A DNA stretch of 22,502 bases from Nocardioides sp. (GTDB lineage: Bacteria; Actinomycetota; Actinomycetes; Propionibacteriales; Nocardioidaceae). The notes under the pieces were generated by a model that worked only from the letters and a program-made list of their open reading frames with translations, did no database searches and had not been told where the DNA came from. Of the stretch, positions 1-8,136 are shown piece after piece. The stretch spans positions 1 through 22,502 of the forward strand of contig JASLDK010000431.1 of NCBI GenBank assembly GCA_030145945.1, in the 5' to 3' direction. A program made the translations under genes and the position numbers. The stretch's first letter is position 1. Each line of letters begins with the position of its first letter.

Positions 1-41
1 GCCAGCAGGATCAGCCCGGTGCGGGTGAGGATGCGCGTCAT
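1..41 (-). CDS. ABC transporter permease, PotC-like (5' fragment only)
   Basis: Only the first 13 codons are inside the window (MTRILTRTGLILL), reading off the left edge. The ATG overlaps the TGA stop of the upstream permease in an ATGA arrangement, which is typical of translational coupling between two permease subunits. The hydrophobic start fits the first transmembrane helix of an inner-membrane subunit. The PotC-type assignment is inferred from the potD-potB-potC order of polyamine/spermidine-type transporters. The fragment alone is too short to identify the family. Confidence 0.6.
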   Translation of the reverse strand, partial: MTRILTRTGLILL

Positions 42-943
42 GACCGTCCCATCAACATTCGCTCGAGGTTCATGAAGCGGCCGGCAACAGCCAGGAGCAC
101 GAAGGTCGTGCTGAGGAGGAGCACGGCGAGAGCGGCGGCGAAGCCGAACTGGAGCACCGTGCTGACCTGCTGCACGATCAACTCGCCGATCATCGTGTTC
201 TTGGGTCCGCCCAGCATGGCGGGGGTGATGTAGTAGCCCAGCGCCTGGATGAAGGTCAGGAGTACGCCGGCCGCGACGCCCGGCATGCTCAGCGGGACGA
301 AGACTCGCCAGAAGGCGCCGGACGGCCGGTCGCCGAGGCCCTGAGCCGCCTGCGTGAGTCGGGTGTCGATGTTGCGCATCGTCGCGTAGATGGGCAGGAC
401 GGCGAAGGGCAGTGCGACCTGGACCATGCCGAAGATGACGCCCTTCATCGTTCGCATGATCGAGAGCGGCTCGTTGATGAGTCCGACATCGTGGGCAATG
501 GTGTTGAGTACGCCGGTGTCACGCAGGAGCAGGACCAGCGCGAAACTGCGCACGAGGACGCTGGTCCAGAACGGGACCAGGACCAGGAGCATGAGGATGT
601 TGCGCCACACCGGCGTGGCCAGCGTCATCAGGTACGCGTAGGGATAGGCCAGCAGAAGCGTCACCACGGTCACGCTCAGCGCGATGACGAAGGTGTTGCC
701 GAGGATCTTGAGGTAGAGCGACTCCGCGAAGATCTCGCGGTAGTTGTCCAGGCCCACGGTGGGATCGGTGAAGCTCTTGGCAATCAGCAGGCACAAGGGG
801 CCCACGAAGATGACGGCCAGGAACACCAGCAGCGGCAGGATGAGCAGGCCCCAGCCGTCAACCTTGAAGTAGGCCCGGAGCCGGGAGGGGCGGGCGACTC
901 GTCGCCCGGCCCCTCCCTGCGCCGTCGTCGGTGCGAGACTCAC
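38..943 (-). CDS. ABC transporter permease, PotB-type (polyamine/spermidine family)
   Basis: Inner-membrane permease of a binding-protein-dependent importer, about 301 aa, with roughly six hydrophobic segments after a basic N-terminal tail. The conserved cytoplasmic EAA-type loop is visible as TQAAQGLGDRPSGAFWRVFV followed by PLSMPG, about two thirds along, which is where the ATPase docks. I chose the GTG at 943 because it overlaps the stop of the binding-protein gene as GTGA, matching the ATGA overlap at its other end. A GTG 12 bases further upstream (955) is possible, and neither has a strong ribosome-binding site. The family transports spermidine/putrescine, but relatives move other small organic molecules, so the substrate is not fixed. 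The ATPase gene is not in the window and may lie beyond the left edge. Confidence 0.88.
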   Translation of the reverse strand: MSLAPTTAQGGAGRRVARPSRLRAYFKVDGWGLLILPLLVFLAVIFVGPLCLLIAKSFTDPTVGLDNYREIFAESLYLKILGNTFVIALSVTVVTLLLAYPYAYLMTLATPVWRNILMLLVLVPFWTSVLVRSFALVLLLRDTGVLNTIAHDVGLINEPLSIMRTMKGVIFGMVQVALPFAVLPIYATMRNIDTRLTQAAQGLGDRPSGAFWRVFVPLSMPGVAAGVLLTFIQALGYYITPAMLGGPKNTMIGELIVQQVSTVLQFGFAAALAVLLLSTTFVLLAVAGRFMNLERMLMGRS

Positions 944-1992
944 TTGGCGATCCACGTGTTGAATCGCTTGGTGACCTCGTCATAGTTCTTCGCCCAGTAG
1001 CCGTAGTCGATCAGCGCGGCGGACTGGTCATCGACGGCGGCGCCGCCGGCAATGTCCTTCTGGACGTCCTCGGGGACGAGGGAGACGGCCTGGGGAGAGG
1101 CCGGACCGTAGCCGGAGGCTGCGACGTCGTCGGCCTGGGCCTGCGGGTTCTCGAGGAACCAGACCATCCAGTCCTCGGCAAGCTTGGCGTTGGCATAGCC
1201 CTTGGGGATCACGATCTGGTCGTAGGAGACCAGGTTCTGGCCGTACTCGTTGGCGACCGGCTCGCCGGCCTTGGCCGCCTGGGTGATGCGACCGTTCCAG
1301 GCCTGGACCAACGGGGCCTCGCCGCTGGCGGCCAGCTGGACCTGCTGATCGCCGGTGTCGTACCAGACGATGTCCTTCTTGATCGTGTCCAGCTTGCGGA
1401 ACGCGCGGTCGAGGTCGAGCGGGTAGAGGTCGGCGGGGGCCACGCCGTCAGCCAGCAGCGCTGCCTCGAAGATGCCGCCGGTGACGTACTTCCAGAATCC
1501 GCGTTTGCCGGGGAACGCCTTGGTGTCGAAGAACTCGGCCCAGGTCGTGGGGTGCGACTTGGCGAAGGTGTCGGTGTTGTAGGCGATGCTGAAGGTGTAC
1601 TGGAGGATCGGAATGGCGCAGTCGTTCATCTGGGCGGGGTCGATCTCCGCCTTCTTCGCGGCGTCGATCACCCGGGCAGGGAGCTTCTCCAACTTGCCGT
1701 CGTCGCAGGCGCTCTTCGCGAAGTTGGGCTCGACCTCGGCGAGGCCCCAGCTGACCTTTCCAGAGTTCACCTGGGCGGCGAGCTTGGCGTAGTCGGTCGG
1801 CGAGTCCTGTCGGATGGTGACTCCGGCCTTCTTCGCCCACGGGGTGAAGTACGACTTGACGTGCGCGTCCTGAGCTTGGCCGCCCCACATCGTGACGGTG
1901 ACCGAGTCCGACTTCTCGCCGCTGCCGCCACACGCGGTCAGCGTGAGCAGCAGTGCCCCGGTCGAGACCAGGGAGATCGCCTTCGTCCGCAT
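940..1992 (-). CDS. ABC transporter substrate-binding lipoprotein, PotD-like
   Basis: Extracellular solute-binding protein, 350 aa, predicted to be anchored on the outer face of the membrane. It feeds the permease pair encoded downstream. The N-terminus MRTKAISLVSTGALLLTLTA is a lipoprotein signal with lipobox LTAC and lipid-accepting Cys21, followed by a GGSG linker. The body has PotD-like stretches such as SIAYNTDTF, TTWAEFFDTKAFPGKRGFW and a C-terminal GYGPASP segment. The ATG at 1992 is preferred over an upstream in-frame start at 2049 because an AAAGGAG ribosome-binding site lies 5 bases ahead (2004-1998) and the signal peptide begins there. The stop overlaps potB by 4 bp. Polyamine specificity is a family-level guess. 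Confidence 0.9.
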   Translation of the reverse strand: MRTKAISLVSTGALLLTLTACGGSGEKSDSVTVTMWGGQAQDAHVKSYFTPWAKKAGVTIRQDSPTDYAKLAAQVNSGKVSWGLAEVEPNFAKSACDDGKLEKLPARVIDAAKKAEIDPAQMNDCAIPILQYTFSIAYNTDTFAKSHPTTWAEFFDTKAFPGKRGFWKYVTGGIFEAALLADGVAPADLYPLDLDRAFRKLDTIKKDIVWYDTGDQQVQLAASGEAPLVQAWNGRITQAAKAGEPVANEYGQNLVSYDQIVIPKGYANAKLAEDWMVWFLENPQAQADDVAASGYGPASPQAVSLVPEDVQKDIAGGAAVDDQSAALIDYGYWAKNYDEVTKRFNTWIAK

Positions 1993-2021
1993 GTTGACTC
2001 CTTTGTTGACTGATTGATTAG

Positions 2022-2056
2022 TTATATATGAAAGCGTGACGCGGGTCACCCGTCAA
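2022..2056 (-). promoter_or_regulatory. Candidate promoter and palindromic operator of the pot operon
   Basis: Reading on the minus strand, TTGACG (2056-2051) and TTTCAT (2033-2028) are separated by 17 bases and could be -35 and -10 elements. A TATATAA stretch just downstream (2028-2022) is an alternative -10. The spacer contains the perfect inverted repeat GTGAC-N4-GTCAC (2036-2049), a good position for a repressor. A copy of AGTCAAC on each side of the ribosome-binding site is also visible. The promoter assignment is inference; the palindrome is direct observation. Confidence 0.45.
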
Positions 2057-2165
2057 GAGCTGCCGACGAGAATCTTCCGAGCGCCGGCGCGCCCCCTCCT
2101 CCGAGCCCGCCGATCCGCGCATTCCCGACGCTCCCCAACACTCGCGCTTGCCCGAAAACCACAGA

Positions 2166-2193
2166 TCCCCCGCCCGATCGCTCGGGCGGGGGA
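2166..2193 (-). terminator. Rho-independent terminator after the M14 carboxypeptidase gene
   Basis: A perfect 12-bp inverted repeat, TCCCCCGCCCGA / TCGGGCGGGGGA, with a 4-base loop lies about 25 bases past the carboxypeptidase stop. On the minus strand it is followed by a T-rich run (TCTGTGGTTTTC), the orientation expected for this gene. Confidence 0.8.
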
Positions 2194-2217
2194 CAGTGTG
2201 ACGTCAGGGAATGCCGG

Positions 2218-5200
2218 CTAGCGGCGGCGCACCTTGAGGTCGATCGTCGTGCTCGCCGTCTCGGCAGAGACACTGCCGGAGTAGGACACCCGGACCTCGT
2301 GCTTTCCTGCCTTGAGCTTGGGCAGCTTCACCGTGGCCGAGCCGCCGGCTCCGACCGCGACGGTCGTGACCATCTTGCCGTCGACCGTGACGATGAGCAT
2401 GCCCGACACGTCCGCGCCGGGAGCCGCGACCGTGATCGACATCTTGGCCCGCTTCTTGGCCGTCACCTTGTTGGCCTTCTTGATCTTGGCCGTGACGCTC
2501 GAGGCGATCTTGCCGACCGCCAACGCGACAGGTGACGAAGCGCTGGCCCTGAAGTTCGCATCGCCGCCATACTCTGCGGTCACGGACCGGGAACCGGCGG
2601 TCGCGAACGGCTTCAACGCGATCGTCGCAACTCCACTGGCGTTGATCTCGCCGGTTCCGAGCACGACGTCACCGTCGCGAACGGTGACCACACCCGAAGG
2701 CTGCTTCTGGTCCCCCGGCCCGGTCGCGGTGACCTTGACCTGGGCAGTGACGCCGGCGGCACCCACGGCGACCTTCGTCGCGCTCAGCGTCATCGACGTG
2801 GCACTGCCCGCCAGCGGCTCCGCGTAGCCGACCTCAGCCTTCCAGGACCGGTAGTTGTCGGCCTTCCCCGGAACAAGGTGGCGTTCGACGTTGCCGCGGC
2901 TGTCGACGGCGATCCAACGGATCTCCGCACCTTGGTCGACCTTGAGTCGCGCACCGCGGGTGTTGCGCAGACCCGACGCGTCGTACCGCGTCGACTCCAT
3001 CGTCGGCACCGTGCCGTCGAGCGTGTAGAAGACGGCGGCAGGCTCATTGGTGTCGAAGACGACATTCACCTTCCCCGCCACCGTCGACGCGGTGACATCG
3101 ACGGTCGTGACGGGAGGTACGTCGTCCCGCTCGTGGTCGAGCGCGATCTGCGCCATCTCGATGAGGCCGTTCGCAAACTCCTGGCTCTCCTCGTGGGCTG
3201 AAGCGCCAGTGGGCGAAGCAGCCGCAAAAGGCGGCTGGAACGTCGTCCCGACCTCGAAGTCCCATGCGTAGATGCCGTACTTGTACCAGAGCAGGTCACC
3301 CGAGTTGCCGGCCGCCGAATAGAGCACATCCACGACCTGGCCGGTCTTTGCGGGCGTGACGCTGAGGCCACGGTGCCGCTTGATCGCGGTCAGGATGCGC
3401 GAGGAAGCGCCCCAGAACAGGCCTTCCTGCTCGAGAGTCGGCACCGGAGCAGTCTCGCGACCGGCCGTCTTGTAGGACGCCGGCGACCACATGAAGTAGT
3501 TGCCCGAACTGTGCACGTTCATCGAGAAGGTGATGTTGGGGTTGTTCTTCGCGACCCAGTCGACGTTCTTCGCCTCGGGCTCGCTCAGCTCGGCGGGCCC
3601 CGCATAGGTGTCGCTGTTGCAGTTCGTGGTCGAGGCACCGCTGTAGCCGTCGAAGGCGCTGTACTCGGGATAGTTGCGGTTGACGTCGACGCCCCAGGTG
3701 TTGCGCGCGCTGAAGTCGGCGTTCCCCGTCAGCGCACAGTGACGGGTCATGTTGCGGCGCTGGGAGGCGAAGTCGTAGAACGAGTACGTTCCTCCGTCGG
3801 GGTTGACCGACGGAAGGATCCAGATCTCCAGGTTGTCGACGAGGTCACGAGTTCCGGCGTGCGATGCGTAGTTCCGCAGCAGCCGCTCAGCTGTCTCGAT
3901 CGTCACCAGCGGCGGCACCCACTCCCGGGCGTGCTCCTGGGCATAGAAGAAGACACCGGGCTTCGAACCGTCGCGCACCTTGCCGATCTTGAGCGCATAG
4001 ACCTGCTGCTTGCCGCGCTCGGTCGAGGCGGGTGCGTTCAAACCGTCGCTCAAGGTCACGGGAAGAGCGGTCGCCGGTGCGACACCGGCACCCGCGTTGT
4101 TGCGATAGGTGTACGCCGTCACGAGGGTCTTGGCCGTCGCATGGGCGTTGATGGCGGCGACGATCTGAGCGGCCGTGCTGGACAGGGCGCCGTTCTCGTC
4201 GGTCGCGGAGGAGACCTTGATCGCCTTCCCCACGACAGCCACGCTCAGCGGGGCGTTGGGTGCGCCCGGGTTCGCGACCTCGATCGTGATCCCGTTGCCG
4301 CCTTGATGCCCCCATGCCTTCGAGTCGATGCCGAATCGCTGGGACAGTGACGTCTGGTCCGTGGCCGTCGGTCCGACGACCGCTTGCGCGAGTCGCTGGT
4401 AGCCGTTGGTCTTGTAGGGCAACGCAACGATCTCGGCCAACTTCGGGAACTCGATCGCAAGGTCCTTGATGCGATCGTAGAGCTGGGTCGGGTCCAGGTA
4501 GGACTGGATGAAGTCCTGCTGGTAGCCGTTGCCCTTGAACGGGTCCGGCTCGTCCCCGGTGGGGAGCCAGTCCGACACCTTCGCGATCGCGACATCGCCA
4601 CTCGGGCTGGTGATGCGGACGCGGTCGGGGCGCGTGGTCACCTTGCTCGCAGCACCGTCGACGGTCGAGCTCGCGCCCGTGTGATACATGTACACGCCCG
4701 AGTCGACGAAGCGACTCAAGGTCTGCGTTCCCCCCGTCCCGAAGTCGGTGCCCGGGCCGCTGTCGCGCTCGACGGTCAACGTCGTGACGTTGGCGCCGTT
4801 GGCGACCTGCGCCTCGACGGCGAGGACCGGCACCCCGAACGACGTGTAGTAGTCCGCGCGCAGGATCTTGACGTCGCTGACGTCAGGATCGGTCGCTGCG
4901 CTGTCGAACGCCTCGGCAGCGGCCGCGTTGGCCTGCACCGTGGCAGCACGTTCGGCAAGCGCGGCCTGGGTGTCCTTGGCCGTCAGCAAGGTCTCTCCGA
5001 CACGGAAGCCGAGAGCCTTGAGCTGCTTGACCTCACTGGGTGTCACGACGGCACGCACGGCGAGACCACCCTCGGTCTGGTCGACGCCATGATCGAGGTC
5101 GACGCCGGTGGCGACCAGGCGGTCGAGTTCGGCGGTGCCCGGGACGACGACCTCGACGACCTCGGTCTTCTCATCAGCCGAGCGATCCAGGGAGACATCT

Positions 5201-5328
5201 CCCTGGGGAGCTTGGACTCGGTTCGCGGGAGCTGCAGTCGAACTGGGGAGAACGCCGACTCCGAGGCTGAACAGAGCCAGACCGGCGGCCGATGCAGCGA
5301 ATCGTTTCCTTCTCAAATGTGCAGACAC
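2218..5328 (-). CDS. Large secreted M14 zinc carboxypeptidase with Ig-like C-terminal domains
   Basis: Predicted exported metallopeptidase, 1036 aa, that removes C-terminal residues from peptides. A basic signal peptide (HLRRKRFAASAAGLALFSLG) is followed by a propeptide-like region of about 250 residues. M14 landmarks are present: HAREW (zinc His and Glu, about residues 466-469), RNMTRHC and VDVNRNYPEYS (substrate-binding arginines), NVHSSGNYF (third zinc ligand, His 606) and DFEVGTT (catalytic Glu 692). After the catalytic domain come a chitobiase-C-terminal-like segment (FYTLDGTVPTMEST) and two Ig-like repeats (VTVRDGDVVLGTG and VTVDGKMVT), and the protein ends in a basic KVRRR. An extra domain of about 100 residues precedes HAREW (see findings). 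I chose the GTG at 5328 because AAGG lies 6 bases upstream and the signal peptide starts there. The upstream ATG at 5394 falls inside a CRP-type operator and would add a non-signal-like extension. Confidence 0.92.
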   Translation of the reverse strand: MSAHLRRKRFAASAAGLALFSLGVGVLPSSTAAPANRVQAPQGDVSLDRSADEKTEVVEVVVPGTAELDRLVATGVDLDHGVDQTEGGLAVRAVVTPSEVKQLKALGFRVGETLLTAKDTQAALAERAATVQANAAAAEAFDSAATDPDVSDVKILRADYYTSFGVPVLAVEAQVANGANVTTLTVERDSGPGTDFGTGGTQTLSRFVDSGVYMYHTGASSTVDGAASKVTTRPDRVRITSPSGDVAIAKVSDWLPTGDEPDPFKGNGYQQDFIQSYLDPTQLYDRIKDLAIEFPKLAEIVALPYKTNGYQRLAQAVVGPTATDQTSLSQRFGIDSKAWGHQGGNGITIEVANPGAPNAPLSVAVVGKAIKVSSATDENGALSSTAAQIVAAINAHATAKTLVTAYTYRNNAGAGVAPATALPVTLSDGLNAPASTERGKQQVYALKIGKVRDGSKPGVFFYAQEHAREWVPPLVTIETAERLLRNYASHAGTRDLVDNLEIWILPSVNPDGGTYSFYDFASQRRNMTRHCALTGNADFSARNTWGVDVNRNYPEYSAFDGYSGASTTNCNSDTYAGPAELSEPEAKNVDWVAKNNPNITFSMNVHSSGNYFMWSPASYKTAGRETAPVPTLEQEGLFWGASSRILTAIKRHRGLSVTPAKTGQVVDVLYSAAGNSGDLLWYKYGIYAWDFEVGTTFQPPFAAASPTGASAHEESQEFANGLIEMAQIALDHERDDVPPVTTVDVTASTVAGKVNVVFDTNEPAAVFYTLDGTVPTMESTRYDASGLRNTRGARLKVDQGAEIRWIAVDSRGNVERHLVPGKADNYRSWKAEVGYAEPLAGSATSMTLSATKVAVGAAGVTAQVKVTATGPGDQKQPSGVVTVRDGDVVLGTGEINASGVATIALKPFATAGSRSVTAEYGGDANFRASASSPVALAVGKIASSVTAKIKKANKVTAKKRAKMSITVAAPGADVSGMLIVTVDGKMVTTVAVGAGGSATVKLPKLKAGKHEVRVSYSGSVSAETASTTIDLKVRRR

Positions 5329-5379
5329 GATCAACCTTTGCGTTGTGGGGGGACGGCCGATCGCACTCTCCCGATCAAA

Positions 5380-5395
5380 TGTGAGCGGCCTCACA
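5380..5395. promoter_or_regulatory. CRP/GlxR-type binding site upstream of the M14 carboxypeptidase
   Basis: TGTGAGCGGCCTCACA fits the classic TGTGA-N6-TCACA consensus exactly, with 6-bp arms. It lies about 50 bases upstream of the chosen GTG start. Actinobacterial CRP-family regulators (GlxR in Corynebacterium, Crp/Cmr in Mycobacterium) recognise sites of this form. That one acts here is inference. Confidence 0.6.
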
Positions 5396-5517
5396 AAAAT
5401 TGTGTTCGCCTACCCAATCGGTCGGCTTCCACCCCGTCAACCGATGCACAAGAAATCGGCCTTGCATCTGGACGATTGGCACGGAATCGCGGCCGCGACG
5501 ACAACAGAAGGTGACAA

Positions 5518-5547
5518 AAGCCCCGTCTGGCGAACCAGACGGGGCTT
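5518..5547 (-). terminator. Rho-independent terminator of tRNA-Asn
   Basis: A perfect 13-bp stem, AAGCCCCGTCTGG / CCAGACGGGGCTT, with a CGAA loop starts 8 bases past the 3' end of the tRNA. On the minus strand it is followed by CTTTTGT. The plus-strand side is also T-rich, but no plus-strand gene ends here. Confidence 0.85.
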
Positions 5548-5555
5548 CCTCTTTG

Positions 5556-5628
5556 CTCCCCCGATTGGACTCGAACCAATAACCCTGCGATTAACAGTCG
5601 CATGCTCTGCCAGTTGAGCTACGGGGGA
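5556..5628 (-). tRNA. tRNA-Asn (anticodon GTT)
   Basis: 73-nt cloverleaf on the minus strand. The acceptor stem is TCCCCCG pairing with CGGGGGA, the D-arm contains GCTCAACTGGCAGAGC, and the anticodon loop CTGTTAA has GTT at tRNA position 34 (5595-5593). The T-arm has GGTTCGAGTCC and the discriminator base is G. CCA is not encoded. The gene decodes AAC and AAU. Confidence 0.97.
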
Positions 5629-5638
5629 AAGCTGCTCC

Positions 5639-5669
5639 CCACCCGAGGGGTGGAAGCGGGGAAACACTA
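5639..5669 (-). promoter_or_regulatory. Leader hairpin and candidate -10 upstream of tRNA-Asn
   Basis: TAGTGT (5669-5664) is a candidate -10 element about 36 bases ahead of the tRNA 5' end. No convincing -35 was found. Between them lies the hairpin CCACCC-CTC-GGGTGG (5653-5639). It could be part of the tRNA leader or a terminator for the dnaG-linked gene that ends upstream. The sequence does not decide between these. Confidence 0.35.
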
Positions 5670-5728
5670 GCAAGGCTGGCACGGTCCGCTGAAATCGAGG
5701 GTCCTCCTCAGCGTCGCGATGCGGGCGA

Positions 5729-6247
5729 TCAGACTCCGACGTCCGCCCGCGCGCCAGCCAAGGCTCGCTGGACGACCGCGTCGACGGCCGGGTCCAGCGG
5801 GTCCAGGCCGTCGTCGTACTCGATGAACCAAGCGATCTCGCCACGACCGCTGGGCGCGCGGCGGCCGAGGATCCGCACCGACCGACGCGCCGCGACGGGG
5901 GCATGACGCTGCACGACGATGCTGGCAGTGACGCGTTCACGCACCAACTGCAGCAGCCGTCCGGCGTCGGCCAGCTCGACCGCGTGGACCGGTGTGGGTT
6001 CGCCGAAGCGACCGACCTCGACCACCCGCAGCGTCGACGACTCCTGGTCCCAGTCGGCGCTCGCGATCTGCTCCCAGGCCAGCCGGGTCGGCGTACGGAC
6101 GGAGATGTCGCCGGGAAGGTAGAGAGCCTCGCGGGTGCCACCGGCGGCCGCCGATCCCGCACCCGAGTTGAGCAGCGGCGCCCAGGCAAGGAGCCGCTCC
6201 CCCGATGCAACCTCGACCCCGCCCATCGGCCGGCGTCCCCACCTCAC
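5729..6247 (-). CDS. Hypothetical protein translationally coupled to dnaG
   Basis: About 172 aa, soluble, with no signal peptide or membrane segment. The GTG start at 6247 overlaps the dnaG TGA as GTGA. An ATG seven codons later (6226), preceded by AGGTGGGGA, is an equally reasonable start. The sequence contains LLAWAPLLN, GTREALYLPG, RLAWEQIASADWDQESSTLRV, a predicted alpha-helical ADAGRLLQLVRERVTASIVV and an acidic-aromatic EIAWFIEYDDGLDPLDPAV. I believe similar small proteins follow dnaG in other actinobacteria, but I do not recognise a named domain. The overlap implies co-expression with the primase. The function is unknown. Confidence 0.75.
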   Translation of the reverse strand: MRWGRRPMGGVEVASGERLLAWAPLLNSGAGSAAAGGTREALYLPGDISVRTPTRLAWEQIASADWDQESSTLRVVEVGRFGEPTPVHAVELADAGRLLQLVRERVTASIVVQRHAPVAARRSVRILGRRAPSGRGEIAWFIEYDDGLDPLDPAVDAVVQRALAGARADVGV

Positions 6248-8136
6248 GGGGCACCGACGATCTTCTCGCGCAGCGTGCGCCGGTGCTGCTCGAGCGCAGC
6301 GAGCTCGCCGAACATCTTGTTGTAGTCCGCAGCGGCATCGAGCGGATTCGTGCGCTGGAGGCGGGAACGGACCTCCTCGATCCGGCGCAGCACCGTCAAC
6401 TCCTGCAGGCGATAGATGTGGTGGGCGACGTAGTGCGCATCGACCTCCCGGTTGATCGGGATCGGCTCGACCGCCAAGGCACTGACCAAGGACGACACCG
6501 CAGGATCCGTGGCGCCGTCGCGGACCTTCGACACCCAACCCGGATCGCTCTGACCGGCCACGGCTCCTCCCGCGGCAGCGATCAACTCCCACACGGCGCG
6601 GTACGTCGGGTGGGTGAAGTCGTTGCTGCCGACGTCGGCCGTCGTGCGGCCGATCGCGATCGGCGCCTGGAGGACGAGTTTGAGGGTCTCGCGCTCGATG
6701 CCGAACCGCGGATCCCGAAGGTCGGGTACGGCGGAGCGCGGGGCCGGCGCCGCCTGCTCCGGCTGCGCCTGCTGACGGCCCCGGTCCTGTCGGCCCGACG
6801 GCACAGGCCCACGGGCGGCTGCTCGGCGTACCTCCGCTCGGGCCTGGTCCATGTCCACACCGACCATCCCGGCAAGCTCACGCGCGAAGGCGTCGACCTT
6901 CGACTTGTCGCGCACACTGGCGACCAGCTTGGCGCCCTCGCGGAGGGCGTCGACCCGACTGTCGGCCCGGTCGAGGTCGTAGCGGCCGATCACGTTCTCG
7001 AGGACGAAGCGATAGAGAGGACGGCGGCTGGCGACGAGCTCGCGGACCGCGGCGTCGCCCTCCTTCATCCGCAGGTCGCAGGGGTCCATGCCCTGCGGCG
7101 CGACCGCGACGTAGGTCTGGGAGACGAACCGCTGGTCGCCCTCGAAGGTCCGCAACGCGGCCTTCTGACCGGCTTCGTCGCCATCGAAGGTGAACACCAC
7201 CTCGCTGCGCAGCTCGGCATGATCGTCGAGGAAGCGACGCAGGACGCGGGCATGGTCGTCACCGAAGGCGGTGCCGCAGGTGGCAACGGCCGTCTCAACG
7301 CCGGCCAGATGACAGGCCATCACGTCGGTGTAACCCTCGACGATGACCGCCTGCGAGCGCAGCGCGATCGGCTTGCGAGCAAGGTCGATGCCGTAGAGCA
7401 CGTGACTCTTCTTGTAGATCGGCGTCTCGGAGGTGTTGAGGTATTTCGCCTCGATCCGGTCGTCGTCGAACAGACGACGAGCGCCGAACCCGATCGTGTC
7501 GCCGTTGGTCTCGCGGATCGGCCACATCAACCGACCACGGAACTTGTCGTAGTGGGAGCGCCCCATCGCCACCAACCCGGCCGCGATCAACTCCTCGGAG
7601 GAGAACTTCCGTCCCGACAGGTGGCGCCACAGCGCCTCTCCGTCCTGCGGCGAGAAACCGACCCCGAACCTCAGTGCCGCCTGCTGGTCGAACCCCCGCT
7701 CGGCGAGGAACTGACGCGCCTTCAACGCCGCAGGCAGGCCCAACTGCTCGGCGTAGAACTCCTGGGCTGCGGCATGCGCCTCCACCAGCCGTCGCCGCTG
7801 CGGACCCTTCGGGCGGTCGTCATACCCGGTCTCGTCACGACGCAGCTGGATGCCGTACTTGTCGGCCATCCGCTCGACGGCCTCGGCGAAGCTCAGGCCG
7901 TCGATCTTCATCAGGAAGGTGAAGACGTCACCGCCTTCCTGGCAGCCGAAGCAGTGGAAGAAGTTTCGCCCCGGCGTCACGTGGAAGGACGGGGACTTCT
8001 CGTCGTGGAAGGGGCACAGACCCTTCATCGAGCCGCCACCGGCGTTGCGGAGGGTGACGTACGACGACACGACCTCCTCGATCCGCGCCCGCTCCCGGAC
8101 CGCGGCGATGTCCTCGTCACGGATCCGGCCGACCAT
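6244..8136 (-). CDS. dnaG: DNA primase DnaG
   Basis: Synthesises the short RNA primers for lagging-strand replication and works with the replicative helicase DnaB. 630 aa, normal length for bacterial DnaG. The N-terminal zinc-binding domain is intact (Cys41, His44, Cys62, Cys65 within LCPFHDEKSPSFH and FFHCFGCQ). The catalytic TOPRIM core shows EGYTD with Glu267 and FTFDGDEAG with Asp318 and Asp320, the metal-binding acidic residues. A proline/glutamine-rich linker (about 430-465) leads to a C-terminal domain, starting near ERETLKLVLQAP, that matches the helicase-interacting region. The ATG at 8136 gives the usual start of the zinc domain. dgt, often the adjacent gene in actinobacteria, is separated here by two oppositely oriented genes. 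Confidence 0.97.
   Translation of the reverse strand: MVGRIRDEDIAAVRERARIEEVVSSYVTLRNAGGGSMKGLCPFHDEKSPSFHVTPGRNFFHCFGCQEGGDVFTFLMKIDGLSFAEAVERMADKYGIQLRRDETGYDDRPKGPQRRRLVEAHAAAQEFYAEQLGLPAALKARQFLAERGFDQQAALRFGVGFSPQDGEALWRHLSGRKFSSEELIAAGLVAMGRSHYDKFRGRLMWPIRETNGDTIGFGARRLFDDDRIEAKYLNTSETPIYKKSHVLYGIDLARKPIALRSQAVIVEGYTDVMACHLAGVETAVATCGTAFGDDHARVLRRFLDDHAELRSEVVFTFDGDEAGQKAALRTFEGDQRFVSQTYVAVAPQGMDPCDLRMKEGDAAVRELVASRRPLYRFVLENVIGRYDLDRADSRVDALREGAKLVASVRDKSKVDAFARELAGMVGVDMDQARAEVRRAAARGPVPSGRQDRGRQQAQPEQAAPAPRSAVPDLRDPRFGIERETLKLVLQAPIAIGRTTADVGSNDFTHPTYRAVWELIAAAGGAVAGQSDPGWVSKVRDGATDPAVSSLVSALAVEPIPINREVDAHYVAHHIYRLQELTVLRRIEEVRSRLQRTNPLDAAADYNKMFGELAALEQHRRTLREKIVGAP

Noticed and set aside
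931..2013. Long plus-strand frame opposite potD, and similar ones opposite the carboxypeptidase (3373-4350, 4384-5514) and dgt (10434-11606, 10960-12327)
   Set aside because: All lie antisense to well-supported genes and have compositionally biased translations without motifs.
5556..5628. tRNA-Asn as an integration site for a mobile element
   Set aside because: No integrase, no duplicate of the tRNA 3' end was seen in the window, and the neighbours on the dnaG side are core genes.
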